From JBBDRV01 sp040905285 (lineage in GTDB: Bacteria > Bacteroidota > Rhodothermia > Balneolales > Balneolaceae), in contig JBBDRV010000178.1 in assembly GCA_040905285.1 (NCBI GenBank), positions 1 through 24,716 on the forward strand: a DNA stretch of 24,716 nucleotides. The letters are read 5' to 3'. The notes under the pieces were generated by a model that saw only the letters and a list, made by a program, of their open reading frames with translations, was not told the DNA's origin and did not search any database. The position numbers were made by a program, and so were the translations under genes. The first letter of the stretch is position 1. Each line of letters starts with the position of its first letter. Positions 15,511-23,312 of the stretch are shown here, piece after piece.

Positions 15511-17000
15511 ATTCAGATGTAGGAAAATCGATCGCCCGGAACTTTTCTGTCATGATGGGAGCCCAGGTGGTAACGTGGGTATCCAGTTTCATACTGCTGT
15601 ATTTTCTGCCGAGATATCTGGGAAGTGAGGATTTCGGCCGGCTGTATCTGGCTTTGTCGATTATGATGATGCTCAGCCTCCTGATAGATTTTGGCGGCAG
15701 CTATCTGATCCCAAAAGAAGTTGCCCGCTCTGAAAAAAAGGGTTCCGGTATTCTGAGCAGTTATATTATTCTCAGGATTTTACTCTGGGTCCTGTCTATC
15801 GGAATCGTACTGCTGCTGTCTGATATCCTTGGCTATTCTGAACATGTCAGCCTGCTGATATTGATACTGGCAATCGGGAAACTGTGGGAGGGGGGATCTG
15901 CCGCGCTGAATGCCTATTTCCAGGGAATAGAGCGGATGGAATATCCCTCGGCAGGCAAGATAGTCGAGCGGATATTCGTAGCACTGTTTGCTGTCATTGC
16001 ACTGCTGCTGGGAGCAGATTCCATTGCTGTAGCTGCCGTCATGACGGTAGGGGCTCTTATGAATATGATCGTTATTGTCTGGCTGTCCAGAAATTTTGTA
16101 AGCATCTCCTGGAAGTTTGATTTTAAAGTATTCAGCTTGCTCAGCTCCGGTATGCCCTATTTCCTGTTCTCGCTATTTTCAGTTGTTTATTACCGCATTG
16201 ATGCCATTATGATCTCGGCAATAACGAACGAAACGGTCACAGGCTGGTACGGAGGAGCATACAGATTCTTCGATATAGTTATGATACTGCCCCTCCTCTA
16301 CAAGCGGGCTATTTTCCCTATATTTTCCAGGCTCTGGGATAACAAGGATGGTTCTCTTGAAAATACTGTCGGTGAAAGTCTGAGACTGATGATCATACTG
16401 GGAATCCCCACATCGATCCTGATTTACATGCTTTCAGGATCGATTATTAATTTTTTTATGGGTCTGGAGGAATATGGCCCTTCGGTGATCATATTACAGA
16501 TTTTTGCAGTGAGTGTGCCCATCATCTATGTTGATATCATCCTGGGCAGTGCCCTTCTCGGTGCAGCCAACAGACAAAGAGCGTGGGCCATCGTCGGATT
16601 TGTGGCAATCATTGTAAATGTTTTAATCAATTACCTGCTCATTCCCTTCACGGATGTGGCGTATGCGAATGGGGGGATCGGTGCAGCAATAGCAACGCTT
16701 GCAACGGAACTGTTTGTAATGAGTTCTGCTTTTTACTTAATACCGGGGGGTTACCTGCAAACATTCAGAAGCTCTTATTTACTGAAGCCGGCCGGTGCGG
16801 GACTGCTGATGGCGGCTGGGGTCTTGTTGATGCTTGAAATTGATTTACACTGGTTAGTGATTGTGGTAATGGGTTCCATCGTATATGTGGCAGGCCTTTT
16901 TCTGGTAAAGACGTTTAACAAAGAAGAACTGGAGATGATGAAGAATCTTTTGTCACTGAACCAGATCAAGCTGATTTTATATGGCAAAAATACATCCTGA
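15507..17000 (+). CDS. Wzx-type lipid-linked oligosaccharide flippase (MOP superfamily)
   Basis: 497 residues, almost entirely hydrophobic, with about fourteen helices. The N-terminus has the family pattern NFSVMMGAQVVTWVSSF, then FLPRYLGSEDFGRLYLA. The FSVVYYRIDAIMISAI stretch, with a buried Arg-Asp near the middle, is also typical of Wzx. It moves undecaprenyl-linked repeat units across the inner membrane for the polymerase encoded just upstream, with which it shares ATGA. A 173-base gap follows before the next gene, so this may be the end of the first transcriptional block. Confidence 0.9.
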   Translation: MNSDVGKSIARNFSVMMGAQVVTWVSSFILLYFLPRYLGSEDFGRLYLALSIMMMLSLLIDFGGSYLIPKEVARSEKKGSGILSSYIILRILLWVLSIGIVLLLSDILGYSEHVSLLILILAIGKLWEGGSAALNAYFQGIERMEYPSAGKIVERIFVALFAVIALLLGADSIAVAAVMTVGALMNMIVIVWLSRNFVSISWKFDFKVFSLLSSGMPYFLFSLFSVVYYRIDAIMISAITNETVTGWYGGAYRFFDIVMILPLLYKRAIFPIFSRLWDNKDGSLENTVGESLRLMIILGIPTSILIYMLSGSIINFFMGLEEYGPSVIILQIFAVSVPIIYVDIILGSALLGAANRQRAWAIVGFVAIIVNVLINYLLIPFTDVAYANGGIGAAIATLATELFVMSSAFYLIPGGYLQTFRSSYLLKPAGAGLLMAAGVLLMLEIDLHWLVIVVMGSIVYVAGLFLVKTFNKEELEMMKNLLSLNQIKLILYGKNTS

Positions 17001-17173
17001 TGTAAAAACAGAGATATAGGATTTGTTCCTTGTCTGGTCCTGATAGTTTAAACCGGCTGACTACAGATTGTTTGCAGGATCACTGGTAAAATTTTTCAGG
17101 CGGCAGGATTCCGGATACCAATAACTGCAAAAAAGAACAACCGAATATTAAAATAAACAGAACCGGTGATTTA

Positions 17174-18535
17174 ATGATGTCTAAAATGAGGGAGTATACA
17201 ATAGAAGAGGATATTTTAACGCATGCAAGAGAGGAGAAAACCTCGAAGAGAGGCCGGAACGGGAAAAAATTCGAGGTGAAACTATATGAAAATGAGAAGT
17301 CTCTGCATGAGTTATCCGGTGCATGGAATGCATTGGCAGACGTGTGCGGATCTCCTGTTTACATGTCGCCCGAATGGGTTCAGAACTGGTGGACACATTT
17401 CGGGCGACATGAAAAGCGGTCTCTGTATCTTGTAGCAGTATGGAATTCGGACCAGCTAATTGCCCTGGCTCCGCTTTACAGGGGCTATTCCTCTTTGGGG
17501 CCGGTGGTTGCCGAACGGCGCCTGCAAATTATAGGAAGCGGGGGAAGCCCGAATGAACAGATAGGTTATCTGGATGATTACGGCATCAGTGATTTTCTTG
17601 ATTTCCTCGTTGATCCGGAGTATGAAGAAGAAATTGCTGAAATATTCGTTTCTTTTCTGACCTCTGCTGACCGCCAGGTAGATTTAATAACATTTCATCA
17701 GGCAGGGGATGACAGTTTTATAAAAAAAAGCCTTTATCCGGAATTGAAGAAATCCGGCGCCCGGGTTCGTCTCGAGCATGCGGATACCTGTCCCTATATT
17801 GACCTCACCGGGCAGGAAACTCTCAGCAAGTATATTAAACAGGTAAAATCCAGTGCTCGCCGCCGCTTCCGCCAGACGTTGAGAGCGACAGGACCCGGGA
17901 AAGAATATGACATTCAAGGTGCCCGTTCATTCGAGGATGTGAAAGAAGCAACCGATACACTCATAGCATTGCATCAGGAGAGGTGGAACGCGCTTGGCTT
18001 TCCGGGTGTATTTCACGACAGGAGATTTACCGATTTTTTTAAGGATATCATACGGATTTCGTATGAGAACGGGATGCTTTGGTTCAAGCAGGCTGTTGAT
18101 CGTGACGGTGTTTGTGCATCCAGAATGATTCTCTTCTATAACGGACGTTATTATGATTACATCAGTGGTTTTGATGATAACCGTCCCTCCTCCAAATATC
18201 GTCCGGGGATAGGCCTGCTTCTTAATCTGGTGAATGAGTCCATTGAAGAGGGAATCGAGAGAGTCGAACTGCTGAGAGGGGAGGAAGGGTATAAGTATGA
18301 TTTTACCAGTAAAAATTTCAGGAACTGGAAGTTGACTGTTGTACCCCGGCAGAGGCGCCCGCGACCGGTACGTATTGCATCATTGATGATTAAAGTACAG
18401 GCACTGGCATATAGAATTGCTGTCCGGGAGTTGAAGCTGCTGAATGTACAAAAGAAAAAGAGGGGAGTATTGAAAATGCTGGGGGGATATGTTTCATTCC
18501 GCTGGACAAGTTTGAAAATGAAGCTGAATTCTTAG
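17174..18535 (+). CDS. CelD/BcsL-type GNAT acyltransferase (Acetyltransf_6)
   Basis: 453 residues, soluble. The double-GNAT family signature is spread over the protein: SPEWVQNWWTHFG near 66-78, RRFRQTLR after a basic stretch, LHQERWNALG near 266, and the second-domain pattern ASRMILFYNGRYYDYISGFD with a KYRPGIGLLLNL helix. Family members occur in exopolysaccharide and cellulose loci, where they are thought to acylate sugars or amino groups. Donor and acceptor here are unknown. The chain carries a basic tail from about 390. The start is ATG 17174; another ATG follows directly. The 173-base gap before it holds no clear promoter. Confidence 0.75.
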   Translation: MMSKMREYTIEEDILTHAREEKTSKRGRNGKKFEVKLYENEKSLHELSGAWNALADVCGSPVYMSPEWVQNWWTHFGRHEKRSLYLVAVWNSDQLIALAPLYRGYSSLGPVVAERRLQIIGSGGSPNEQIGYLDDYGISDFLDFLVDPEYEEEIAEIFVSFLTSADRQVDLITFHQAGDDSFIKKSLYPELKKSGARVRLEHADTCPYIDLTGQETLSKYIKQVKSSARRRFRQTLRATGPGKEYDIQGARSFEDVKEATDTLIALHQERWNALGFPGVFHDRRFTDFFKDIIRISYENGMLWFKQAVDRDGVCASRMILFYNGRYYDYISGFDDNRPSSKYRPGIGLLLNLVNESIEEGIERVELLRGEEGYKYDFTSKNFRNWKLTVVPRQRRPRPVRIASLMIKVQALAYRIAVRELKLLNVQKKKRGVLKMLGGYVSFRWTSLKMKLNS

Positions 18536-18588
18536 GCTGCAGGATGGGTTTCTGGATATAGGCAGGAAAAAAAAGAGAGCGGAATCAA

Positions 18589-19395
18589 ATGCACAGACTG
18601 AAAAAACATCCAAACATAAAAATTTTAATGTATCACCGCCTGCTGGATGAACTACCGGAAAACGGGTCCGATGAACATTTCACGCTCGTAAATGAATTTC
18701 GAAAGCAGTTGAAAATGATAGATGATTTCGGTTTCACACCGATTACCTTCGCCGACTACCAGCTGTATCTGGAGGGGCAACTTGAATTGCCGCAAAAGCC
18801 GATAGTCATAACATTTGATGATGGTTATCTGGATACATTTGAAATGGCCGTTCCTATTCTTCTGGAACTGGGCATGCGGGCAGTCATATTTGTTCTTGGT
18901 AACAGAAACATCCGGAGAGCGTACTGGGACGAAAGTGATACAACAGCGGCGGCCCCCCTGATGTCGGACAGCCAGCTGCGGGAATTAAAATCTCTGGGAT
19001 TTGAAATAGGGGCTCACTCCATGAATCATATTGCCCTTGCGGATCTCCCCGACGAAGAGCTGGAGTTTGAAATTTCAGCATCCAAAAAAACAATTGAAGA
19101 TGTCCTGGGAGAGCCTGTTATCAGTATTTCATACCCGTACGGGAGTATAGACAACAGGGTTCTTTCGGTTACTTCCCGGGCCGGATTCGTATTTGGTTGT
19201 GGCGTTTACACCGGTCCCCCGGTATTTGGAGATAACCGTTTTGACTTCCGCAGGCTGGCTGTGAGAGAGCATATAGGATCCACACGTTTTCTGTTGCGTC
19301 TTCTGACGCCATATCAATATGTAGAGTGGGCTTATTCTGCGGTTCGACGTTTCAGACCCCTCCGGATAAGAAGAAACCTGCAGTCGGAACTGTGA
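18589..19395 (+). CDS. CE4 (NodB-type) polysaccharide deacetylase, copy 1, catalytic motifs intact
   Basis: 268 residues, with no signal peptide seen. The chain opens with KILMYHRLL, common in this polysaccharide-locus subgroup. Motif 1 is TFDDG at 75-79 (Asp77 the presumed base, Asp78 a metal ligand), motif 2 is HSMNH at 143-147 (both His metal ligands) and motif 3-like is SYPYGSID. The family removes N- or O-acetyl groups from sugars using a divalent metal. Lacking a leader, it may act in the cytoplasm on lipid-linked intermediates. It is followed by a sulfotransferase, and the pair is repeated directly downstream. This copy should be active. Confidence 0.9.
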   Translation: MHRLKKHPNIKILMYHRLLDELPENGSDEHFTLVNEFRKQLKMIDDFGFTPITFADYQLYLEGQLELPQKPIVITFDDGYLDTFEMAVPILLELGMRAVIFVLGNRNIRRAYWDESDTTAAAPLMSDSQLRELKSLGFEIGAHSMNHIALADLPDEELEFEISASKKTIEDVLGEPVISISYPYGSIDNRVLSVTSRAGFVFGCGVYTGPPVFGDNRFDFRRLAVREHIGSTRFLLRLLTPYQYVEWAYSAVRRFRPLRIRRNLQSEL

Positions 19396-19504
19396 TTTCA
19401 TTTTCCGACAATTATCCGCACGGGCATCATGAGTGACATCAGCATTTCGCAGGGTGTACCACCACGGTTACCCGGTGAGTAGCTATAACAGAAAGTCCGA
19501 TCAA

Positions 19505-20215
19505 ATGCTTCTGCCTGAATTAAGCAGAGATAACCTCCATGGAATGGCCCCGACATTCAGCTTTTTCAGAGGTCTGCACCGAAGAATGGCCTGCAAGAAC
19601 AGGAAAAAGGTATTTGTGGTGGGTTTTCATAAAACGGGAACTGCATCCCTCGCAAAAGCTCTTCTGATCCTGGGATACAGGGTTTGTGGACATCTGAAGG
19701 AAACCGGTGATTTAAACCCCTCACAGCAGTCACGGACGGATTTGTTAGAGATGACAAAGCCGTTGACAGAAACCTACGATGCTTTTGCAGATACCCCGTG
19801 GTTTATCTTTTACAGAGAACTGCTGGATTATTATCCGGATGCCAGATTCATACTTACAACCCGTACGGCAGAAAGCTGGTACCGGAGCGTAGTCAAACAT
19901 TTCGGAGGATATGAAAAATGGAATTTTCACTCCTGGATTTATAACGGTTTTGGAGATCCCATTGGGAACAGGGATAGATATATAGAAATATATAATCAGC
20001 ATAACGCGGAAGTCAGAAAGTTTTACACAGGAAAAAACGTGGAATTTTTAGAGATGAATCCCTCTGAAAATTTTGACTGGAATACATTATGCACATTTTT
20101 GAAGTGTAAGAAGCCTTTAGGAAAATTTCCACGGGTTGATTATGAGTTGACCAGTAAAAGAGTGAGGAGAAAGGCAATATATATAGCTAAGAAAATATAT
20201 TATAAAAATATATAA
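19505..20215 (+). CDS. PAPS-dependent sulfotransferase, copy 1
   Basis: 236 residues with the start used here. The P-loop-like 5'-phosphosulfate motif GFHKTGTASL is at 40-49. The pattern YDAFADTPWFIFYRELLDYYP is followed by FILTTRTAESWY, which holds the 3'-phosphate-binding Arg and aromatic. These match the Sulfotransfer_4 type of sulfotransferase. The frame stays open upstream to a start at 19433, but the paralogue at 21441 begins with the same MLLPELSR, so ATG 19505 is preferred. It would move sulfate from PAPS to a sugar hydroxyl or freed amino group. PAPS would come from the cysD-cysNC module at the other end of the window. The acceptor is unknown. Confidence 0.8.
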   Translation: MLLPELSRDNLHGMAPTFSFFRGLHRRMACKNRKKVFVVGFHKTGTASLAKALLILGYRVCGHLKETGDLNPSQQSRTDLLEMTKPLTETYDAFADTPWFIFYRELLDYYPDARFILTTRTAESWYRSVVKHFGGYEKWNFHSWIYNGFGDPIGNRDRYIEIYNQHNAEVRKFYTGKNVEFLEMNPSENFDWNTLCTFLKCKKPLGKFPRVDYELTSKRVRRKAIYIAKKIYYKNI

Positions 20216-20440
20216 TTATTAACATTTTATTTATGTATAGATAATATAATTATCGATAATTCTTATTTTAATAACCTGTTTAGTATCCTGTTATTTATAA
20301 AGTATATATTTTACACATTGAATATTCGGGTGAGAATTAATTTTACACCTCTACTATCCCCCGATCTCCTTATTCCGGATTTTGTTGTACAGAACTACTC
20401 ACAGCGGGATTCTGAACCTGTTAGACAGCCTTCCTGTTAT
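20216..20440. other. AT-rich spacer upstream of the second pair, with candidate control elements
   Basis: A sharp drop in GC follows the first sulfotransferase. It contains the perfect palindrome AATTATCGATAATT at 20248-20261 and TTTTACAC at 20309-20316 and 20341-20348, 32 bases apart. ATATTTTACACA at 20306-20317 resembles the dyad arm in the divergent control region. An imperfect inverted repeat with GGTG/CACC ends spans 20329-20349. No gene is called here, because the transcript is predicted to start after it. Confidence 0.45.
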
Positions 20441-20442
20441 AT

Positions 20443-20458
20443 TGGCACGCTTGTTGCC
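20443..20458 (+). promoter_or_regulatory. Predicted sigma-54 promoter of the second deacetylase-sulfotransferase pair
   Basis: TGGCACGCTTGTTGCC fits TGGCAYRNNNNTTGCW at every fixed base, the last base being C rather than A/T. With the preceding AT it shares 16 consecutive bases with the promoter at 11324-11339. The predicted +1 is near 20469. That is 18 bases before a TTG with a GGAG at 20476-20479, which supports both this promoter and that start. Confidence 0.65.
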
Positions 20459-20486
20459 TTACTATAGGCAAGTCCGGAGTAAGTCT

Positions 20487-21359
20487 TTGGCGATTAGGAA
20501 TAAACCAGCCAGTCAGTCAATAAAAGATGAAAAAATTGTGAAAGAATCAGGCATACAAGTATTGAAGTATCATCGATTAACGAAGCAAAAAGTTTCAGGA
20601 AGTGCTCGCTTTCTGGTGAATCTGGATGATTTTATTAAACAGATGAAATTGCTGGAAACCCTGAATTATACAACGGTTACGTTTCAGGATGTTCACCTTT
20701 ATCAGGAGGGGAGGCTTAGTCTTCCCAAGAAACCTATTATCATTACGTTTGACGGAGGGCATCGGACTACTTACGAACTTGCCATACCTGTCATGATGCA
20801 GCTGAAAATGCAGGGGGTCATTTTCGTGTTGGGTGACAGAAGTATGAGGTATGCTGTATGGAAGGAGGAGAAGAGACGTGAACGACTACCCCTGATGACC
20901 GATTGGCAGATTCTGGAAGCCAGGAAAAACGGCTTTGAAATCGGGGCCCATAGTATGAACCACCCCGATCTGTCAGATTTTGGATTGAGAAAAATCAGGG
21001 AAGAAATAGTACGATCAAGGCAGACACTCGAATATTTACTGGGGGAACCGGTCCACAGCTTTGCCTATCCCCATGGCCTGCTTGATACAAGGATTGAGTC
21101 AATTGTTGCAGAAGCGGGATTCAGGTTTGCCTGCGGGGATTACGGGGGCTCATCCGGCATAAGGGAAAATCCATTTAACATACACCGGGCATCTGTTTAC
21201 AATAATTCCCGTACGCTCAGATTTTATATCCGCCTGACTGCTCCCTATAAATTTTTTGAATGGGGATACTACAGCCTGAAGAAGAAATCTTCTATGAATT
21301 CGATCTCAGTCGGTCACGACTATGTGCCTACAATAAGCTACGAAAAAAATTTCAGATAA
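20487..21359 (+). CDS. CE4-like polysaccharide deacetylase, copy 2, one metal-ligand Asp lost
   Basis: 290 residues from the TTG at 20487. It aligns with copy 1 from VLKYHRL to its end. Motif 1 reads TFDGG instead of TFDDG (GAC GGA at 20751-20756), so the presumed base Asp stays but the metal-ligand Asp is Gly. The HSMNH motif and AYPHGLLD are intact. In known CE4 enzymes loss of that Asp should cripple metal binding, so this may be a weak enzyme or a binding protein. The frame stays open to a TTG at 20382, but the sigma-54-type promoter falls inside that stretch and the extra residues have no match in copy 1. GTG 20538 is another possible start. A sulfotransferase follows. Confidence 0.8.
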   Translation: MAIRNKPASQSIKDEKIVKESGIQVLKYHRLTKQKVSGSARFLVNLDDFIKQMKLLETLNYTTVTFQDVHLYQEGRLSLPKKPIIITFDGGHRTTYELAIPVMMQLKMQGVIFVLGDRSMRYAVWKEEKRRERLPLMTDWQILEARKNGFEIGAHSMNHPDLSDFGLRKIREEIVRSRQTLEYLLGEPVHSFAYPHGLLDTRIESIVAEAGFRFACGDYGGSSGIRENPFNIHRASVYNNSRTLRFYIRLTAPYKFFEWGYYSLKKKSSMNSISVGHDYVPTISYEKNFR

Positions 21360-21399
21360 TATCTATAATGTAATTAATATTAAAAATAGATTAATTATA

Positions 21400-21423
21400 A
21401 TTATAAAATTATAAAATTATAAC
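21400..21423. repeat. AT-only 8-bp tandem repeat (ATTATAAA)3
   Basis: Three copies of ATTATAAA (last base C in the third) lie in the 81-base, almost pure A/T gap between the second deacetylase and second sulfotransferase. It may be a remnant of the joint made during duplication or insertion. It could also melt easily and act as a promoter region; no clear -35 element is seen. Confidence 0.5.
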
Positions 21424-21440
21424 TAATAAAATTCAATTAA

Positions 21441-22157
21441 ATGCTTCTGCCGGAATTAAGTCGAAAGAATCAGCATGGGATGGCCCCTTCTTCAACTTTT
21501 TTTAAAGGATTGTACAGGCGAATTACAAAAAAAAGGAGGAGAAAAGTATTTGTAATTGGATTTCATAAAACCGGCACGACATCCCTTGCAAGAGCACTGT
21601 TAAGACTGGGATACAGGGTGTGCGGATTTATAAATCCTGAAAAAGAAGTTCATCCTTCTGAACATAACAGCCAGTCCCTGTTCGCTGTAGCCCGGCCGCT
21701 ATTACAGGAGTACGATGCTTTTGAAGATATCCCCTGGTTTATGTTTTACAAAGAATTACTGGAAACATATCCTGACGGAAAATTTATTCTGACTATGCGT
21801 ACAGGTGAGAGCTGGTATAAAAGTGCTCTCAAGCATTATGGCGGTTATGACAGAAAAAGTTTTCACTGGATTTATGACGGGGAGGGAGATCCCGTCGGTA
21901 ATAAGGAACTCTTTATTAAAAAATATGAACAGCATAATGAAGAGGTTATAAACTATTTTAAAAGTAAAAATAAGGAACTATTGATTATGAATCTTCCAAA
22001 TGATTTCAATTGGGATAAACTATGTAGTTTTCTTAATTGTAAAAAACCTTATGATGCTTTTCCTCATGCAAATGCTGTTTCATCAAGAAATACAATTAGT
22101 AGAAAGATAATTGATGTAGTAAAAGATTTATACTATAGAAAAGAACCATATATGTAA
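21441..22157 (+). CDS. PAPS-dependent sulfotransferase, copy 2
   Basis: 238 residues, paralogous to copy 1 along its whole length: MLLPELSR start, GFHKTGTTSL at 40-49, YDAFEDIPWFMFYKELLE and FILTMRTGESWYKSALKHYGGY. Here the 5'-phosphosulfate motif has the more usual KTGTTS. The C-terminal third is basic and notably AT-rich in its codons (many AAA, ATA, TTA) compared with the surrounding genes. Unlike its companion deacetylase, no catalytic motif looks damaged. It may sulfate a different position or sugar from copy 1. The acceptor cannot be read from the sequence. Confidence 0.8.
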   Translation: MLLPELSRKNQHGMAPSSTFFKGLYRRITKKRRRKVFVIGFHKTGTTSLARALLRLGYRVCGFINPEKEVHPSEHNSQSLFAVARPLLQEYDAFEDIPWFMFYKELLETYPDGKFILTMRTGESWYKSALKHYGGYDRKSFHWIYDGEGDPVGNKELFIKKYEQHNEEVINYFKSKNKELLIMNLPNDFNWDKLCSFLNCKKPYDAFPHANAVSSRNTISRKIIDVVKDLYYRKEPYM

Positions 22158-22184
22158 TTATAATATTTAAACTACCTGCTTGCC

Positions 22185-23312
22185 ATGAAAACACTTTATA
22201 TTATCGCAAAAGGAATGGGGAAAAAATCTGAAGAACAGTTAATCCGGCTGGAAAAGGAAAAAAGGGTTCCCCGTACCACGCTGCTTGAGGCTGCACTGTC
22301 CGCGACTGTCCTGGATGAACGTTACCTGTTTGAAAATCCTCCGTCCATACGGCGCTGGCTTTACAGAAATATCCCTGTCCATCTGGCCCAAATTATCGAG
22401 GCGCTGTTTATTCAGCACGAATACGATATCATCTTGTCCCAGTCTGAAAAAGTTGGACTTCCCCTTGCATGGATTATGAAGTATTTGAGAATGAAAACAC
22501 CTCACTTGTCTATAGTAGCGCGTATCACTTCGCGGGACAAGAATAAAGAAAAGCAGAAAATGTGGTTTGTAAAAAAAACGAAAGACCACATCAGCAGGTT
22601 TATCGTGTGGTCTTCGGTACAGCGTAAGATTGCGATTGAGAAACTGGACGTCAATCCAAACCGGATAACTCATTTAAAAATAGGTACCGATCAGAAATTC
22701 TGGTCACCGGAAACTTCACCGCCAGAGACGGATATGATCTGTTCGGCCGGAATGGAAATGAGGGACTATCCCACGTTGATTCAGGCACTGAAAACCCTGG
22801 ATATACCCTGTCATATTGCTGCGGGTGCTACAAGAGGTGAGATTTTTAATACTGTCCGGCGGCTTTACAAGATCAATAATTTGCCAAAACATCTGACCGT
22901 GGGGTTTAAAAAACACGAGGAGCTTCGGGAAATTTATAATCGATCCCGGTTTATCGTCGTCCCGCTCCTTCAAACAGATTCGGACAACGGGCTGACCACT
23001 ATTTTGGAGGCCATGTCTATGGGTAAACCGGTTATTTGTTCAAGAGTTGAAGGGCTGGTTGATATTGTCCGTGAGGGGGTTACAGGAATTTTTGTACCTC
23101 AGGGTGACTCTGAAGCTATGAAGGAGGCTATTTTAGAATTATGGAATGACCCTGAACGATGTAAGAAGATGGGAAAAGCGGCACGGGAGTATATAGAGGA
23201 GAATCACAGCATGGAACGTTTTGTTCAGGCTGTAAAAGAAGAGGCACAAAGTACATTGGTTGAGAATGGAGCCCAGGTGAATGATTTTAATTTGAGCGGA
23301 GTGAAAACGTGA
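22185..23312 (+). CDS. GT4-family glycosyltransferase
   Basis: 375 residues with a GT-B fold. The C-terminal nucleotide-sugar site is clear: SRFIVVPLLQTDSDNGLTTI, then LEAMSMGKPVICSRVEGL. The EX7E motif is a D267-x7-E275 variant. The N-terminal acceptor half is less conserved (QSEKVGLPLAWIMKYL). It transfers a sugar from a nucleotide donor to the growing lipid-linked repeat. It is the only glycosyltransferase seen in the window, so others needed for the repeat unit must lie outside, probably to the right. It starts 27 bases after the second sulfotransferase and overlaps the GH9 gene by four bases (GTGA). Donor and linkage cannot be told. Confidence 0.85.
   Translation: MKTLYIIAKGMGKKSEEQLIRLEKEKRVPRTTLLEAALSATVLDERYLFENPPSIRRWLYRNIPVHLAQIIEALFIQHEYDIILSQSEKVGLPLAWIMKYLRMKTPHLSIVARITSRDKNKEKQKMWFVKKTKDHISRFIVWSSVQRKIAIEKLDVNPNRITHLKIGTDQKFWSPETSPPETDMICSAGMEMRDYPTLIQALKTLDIPCHIAAGATRGEIFNTVRRLYKINNLPKHLTVGFKKHEELREIYNRSRFIVVPLLQTDSDNGLTTILEAMSMGKPVICSRVEGLVDIVREGVTGIFVPQGDSEAMKEAILELWNDPERCKKMGKAAREYIEENHSMERFVQAVKEEAQSTLVENGAQVNDFNLSGVKT

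Larger units (their letters stand above)
18589..22157 (+). repeat. Tandem duplication of a deacetylase + sulfotransferase gene pair
   Basis: Unit 1 is 18589-20215 and unit 2 is about 20487-22157. Both the deacetylases and the sulfotransferases align along their whole lengths. The sulfotransferases begin with nearly the same DNA (AAATGCTTCTGCC, then GAATTAAG at 19503 and 21439) and both encode MLLPELSR at their start. Unit 2 is more AT-rich and is flanked by AT-rich gaps (20216-20380 and 21360-21440). The copies have diverged, so this is not an assembly artefact. Confidence 0.85.

Noticed and set aside
18395..18411. Sigma-54-like sequence (TGGCAT, then TTGCT) upstream of deacetylase copy 1
   Set aside because: The spacing between the two blocks is one base too long for a -24/-12 element, and it lies within the acyltransferase gene.
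20382..20486. N-terminal extension of deacetylase copy 2 from TTG 20382
   Set aside because: It has no counterpart in copy 1, no ribosome site, and contains the sigma-54-type promoter.
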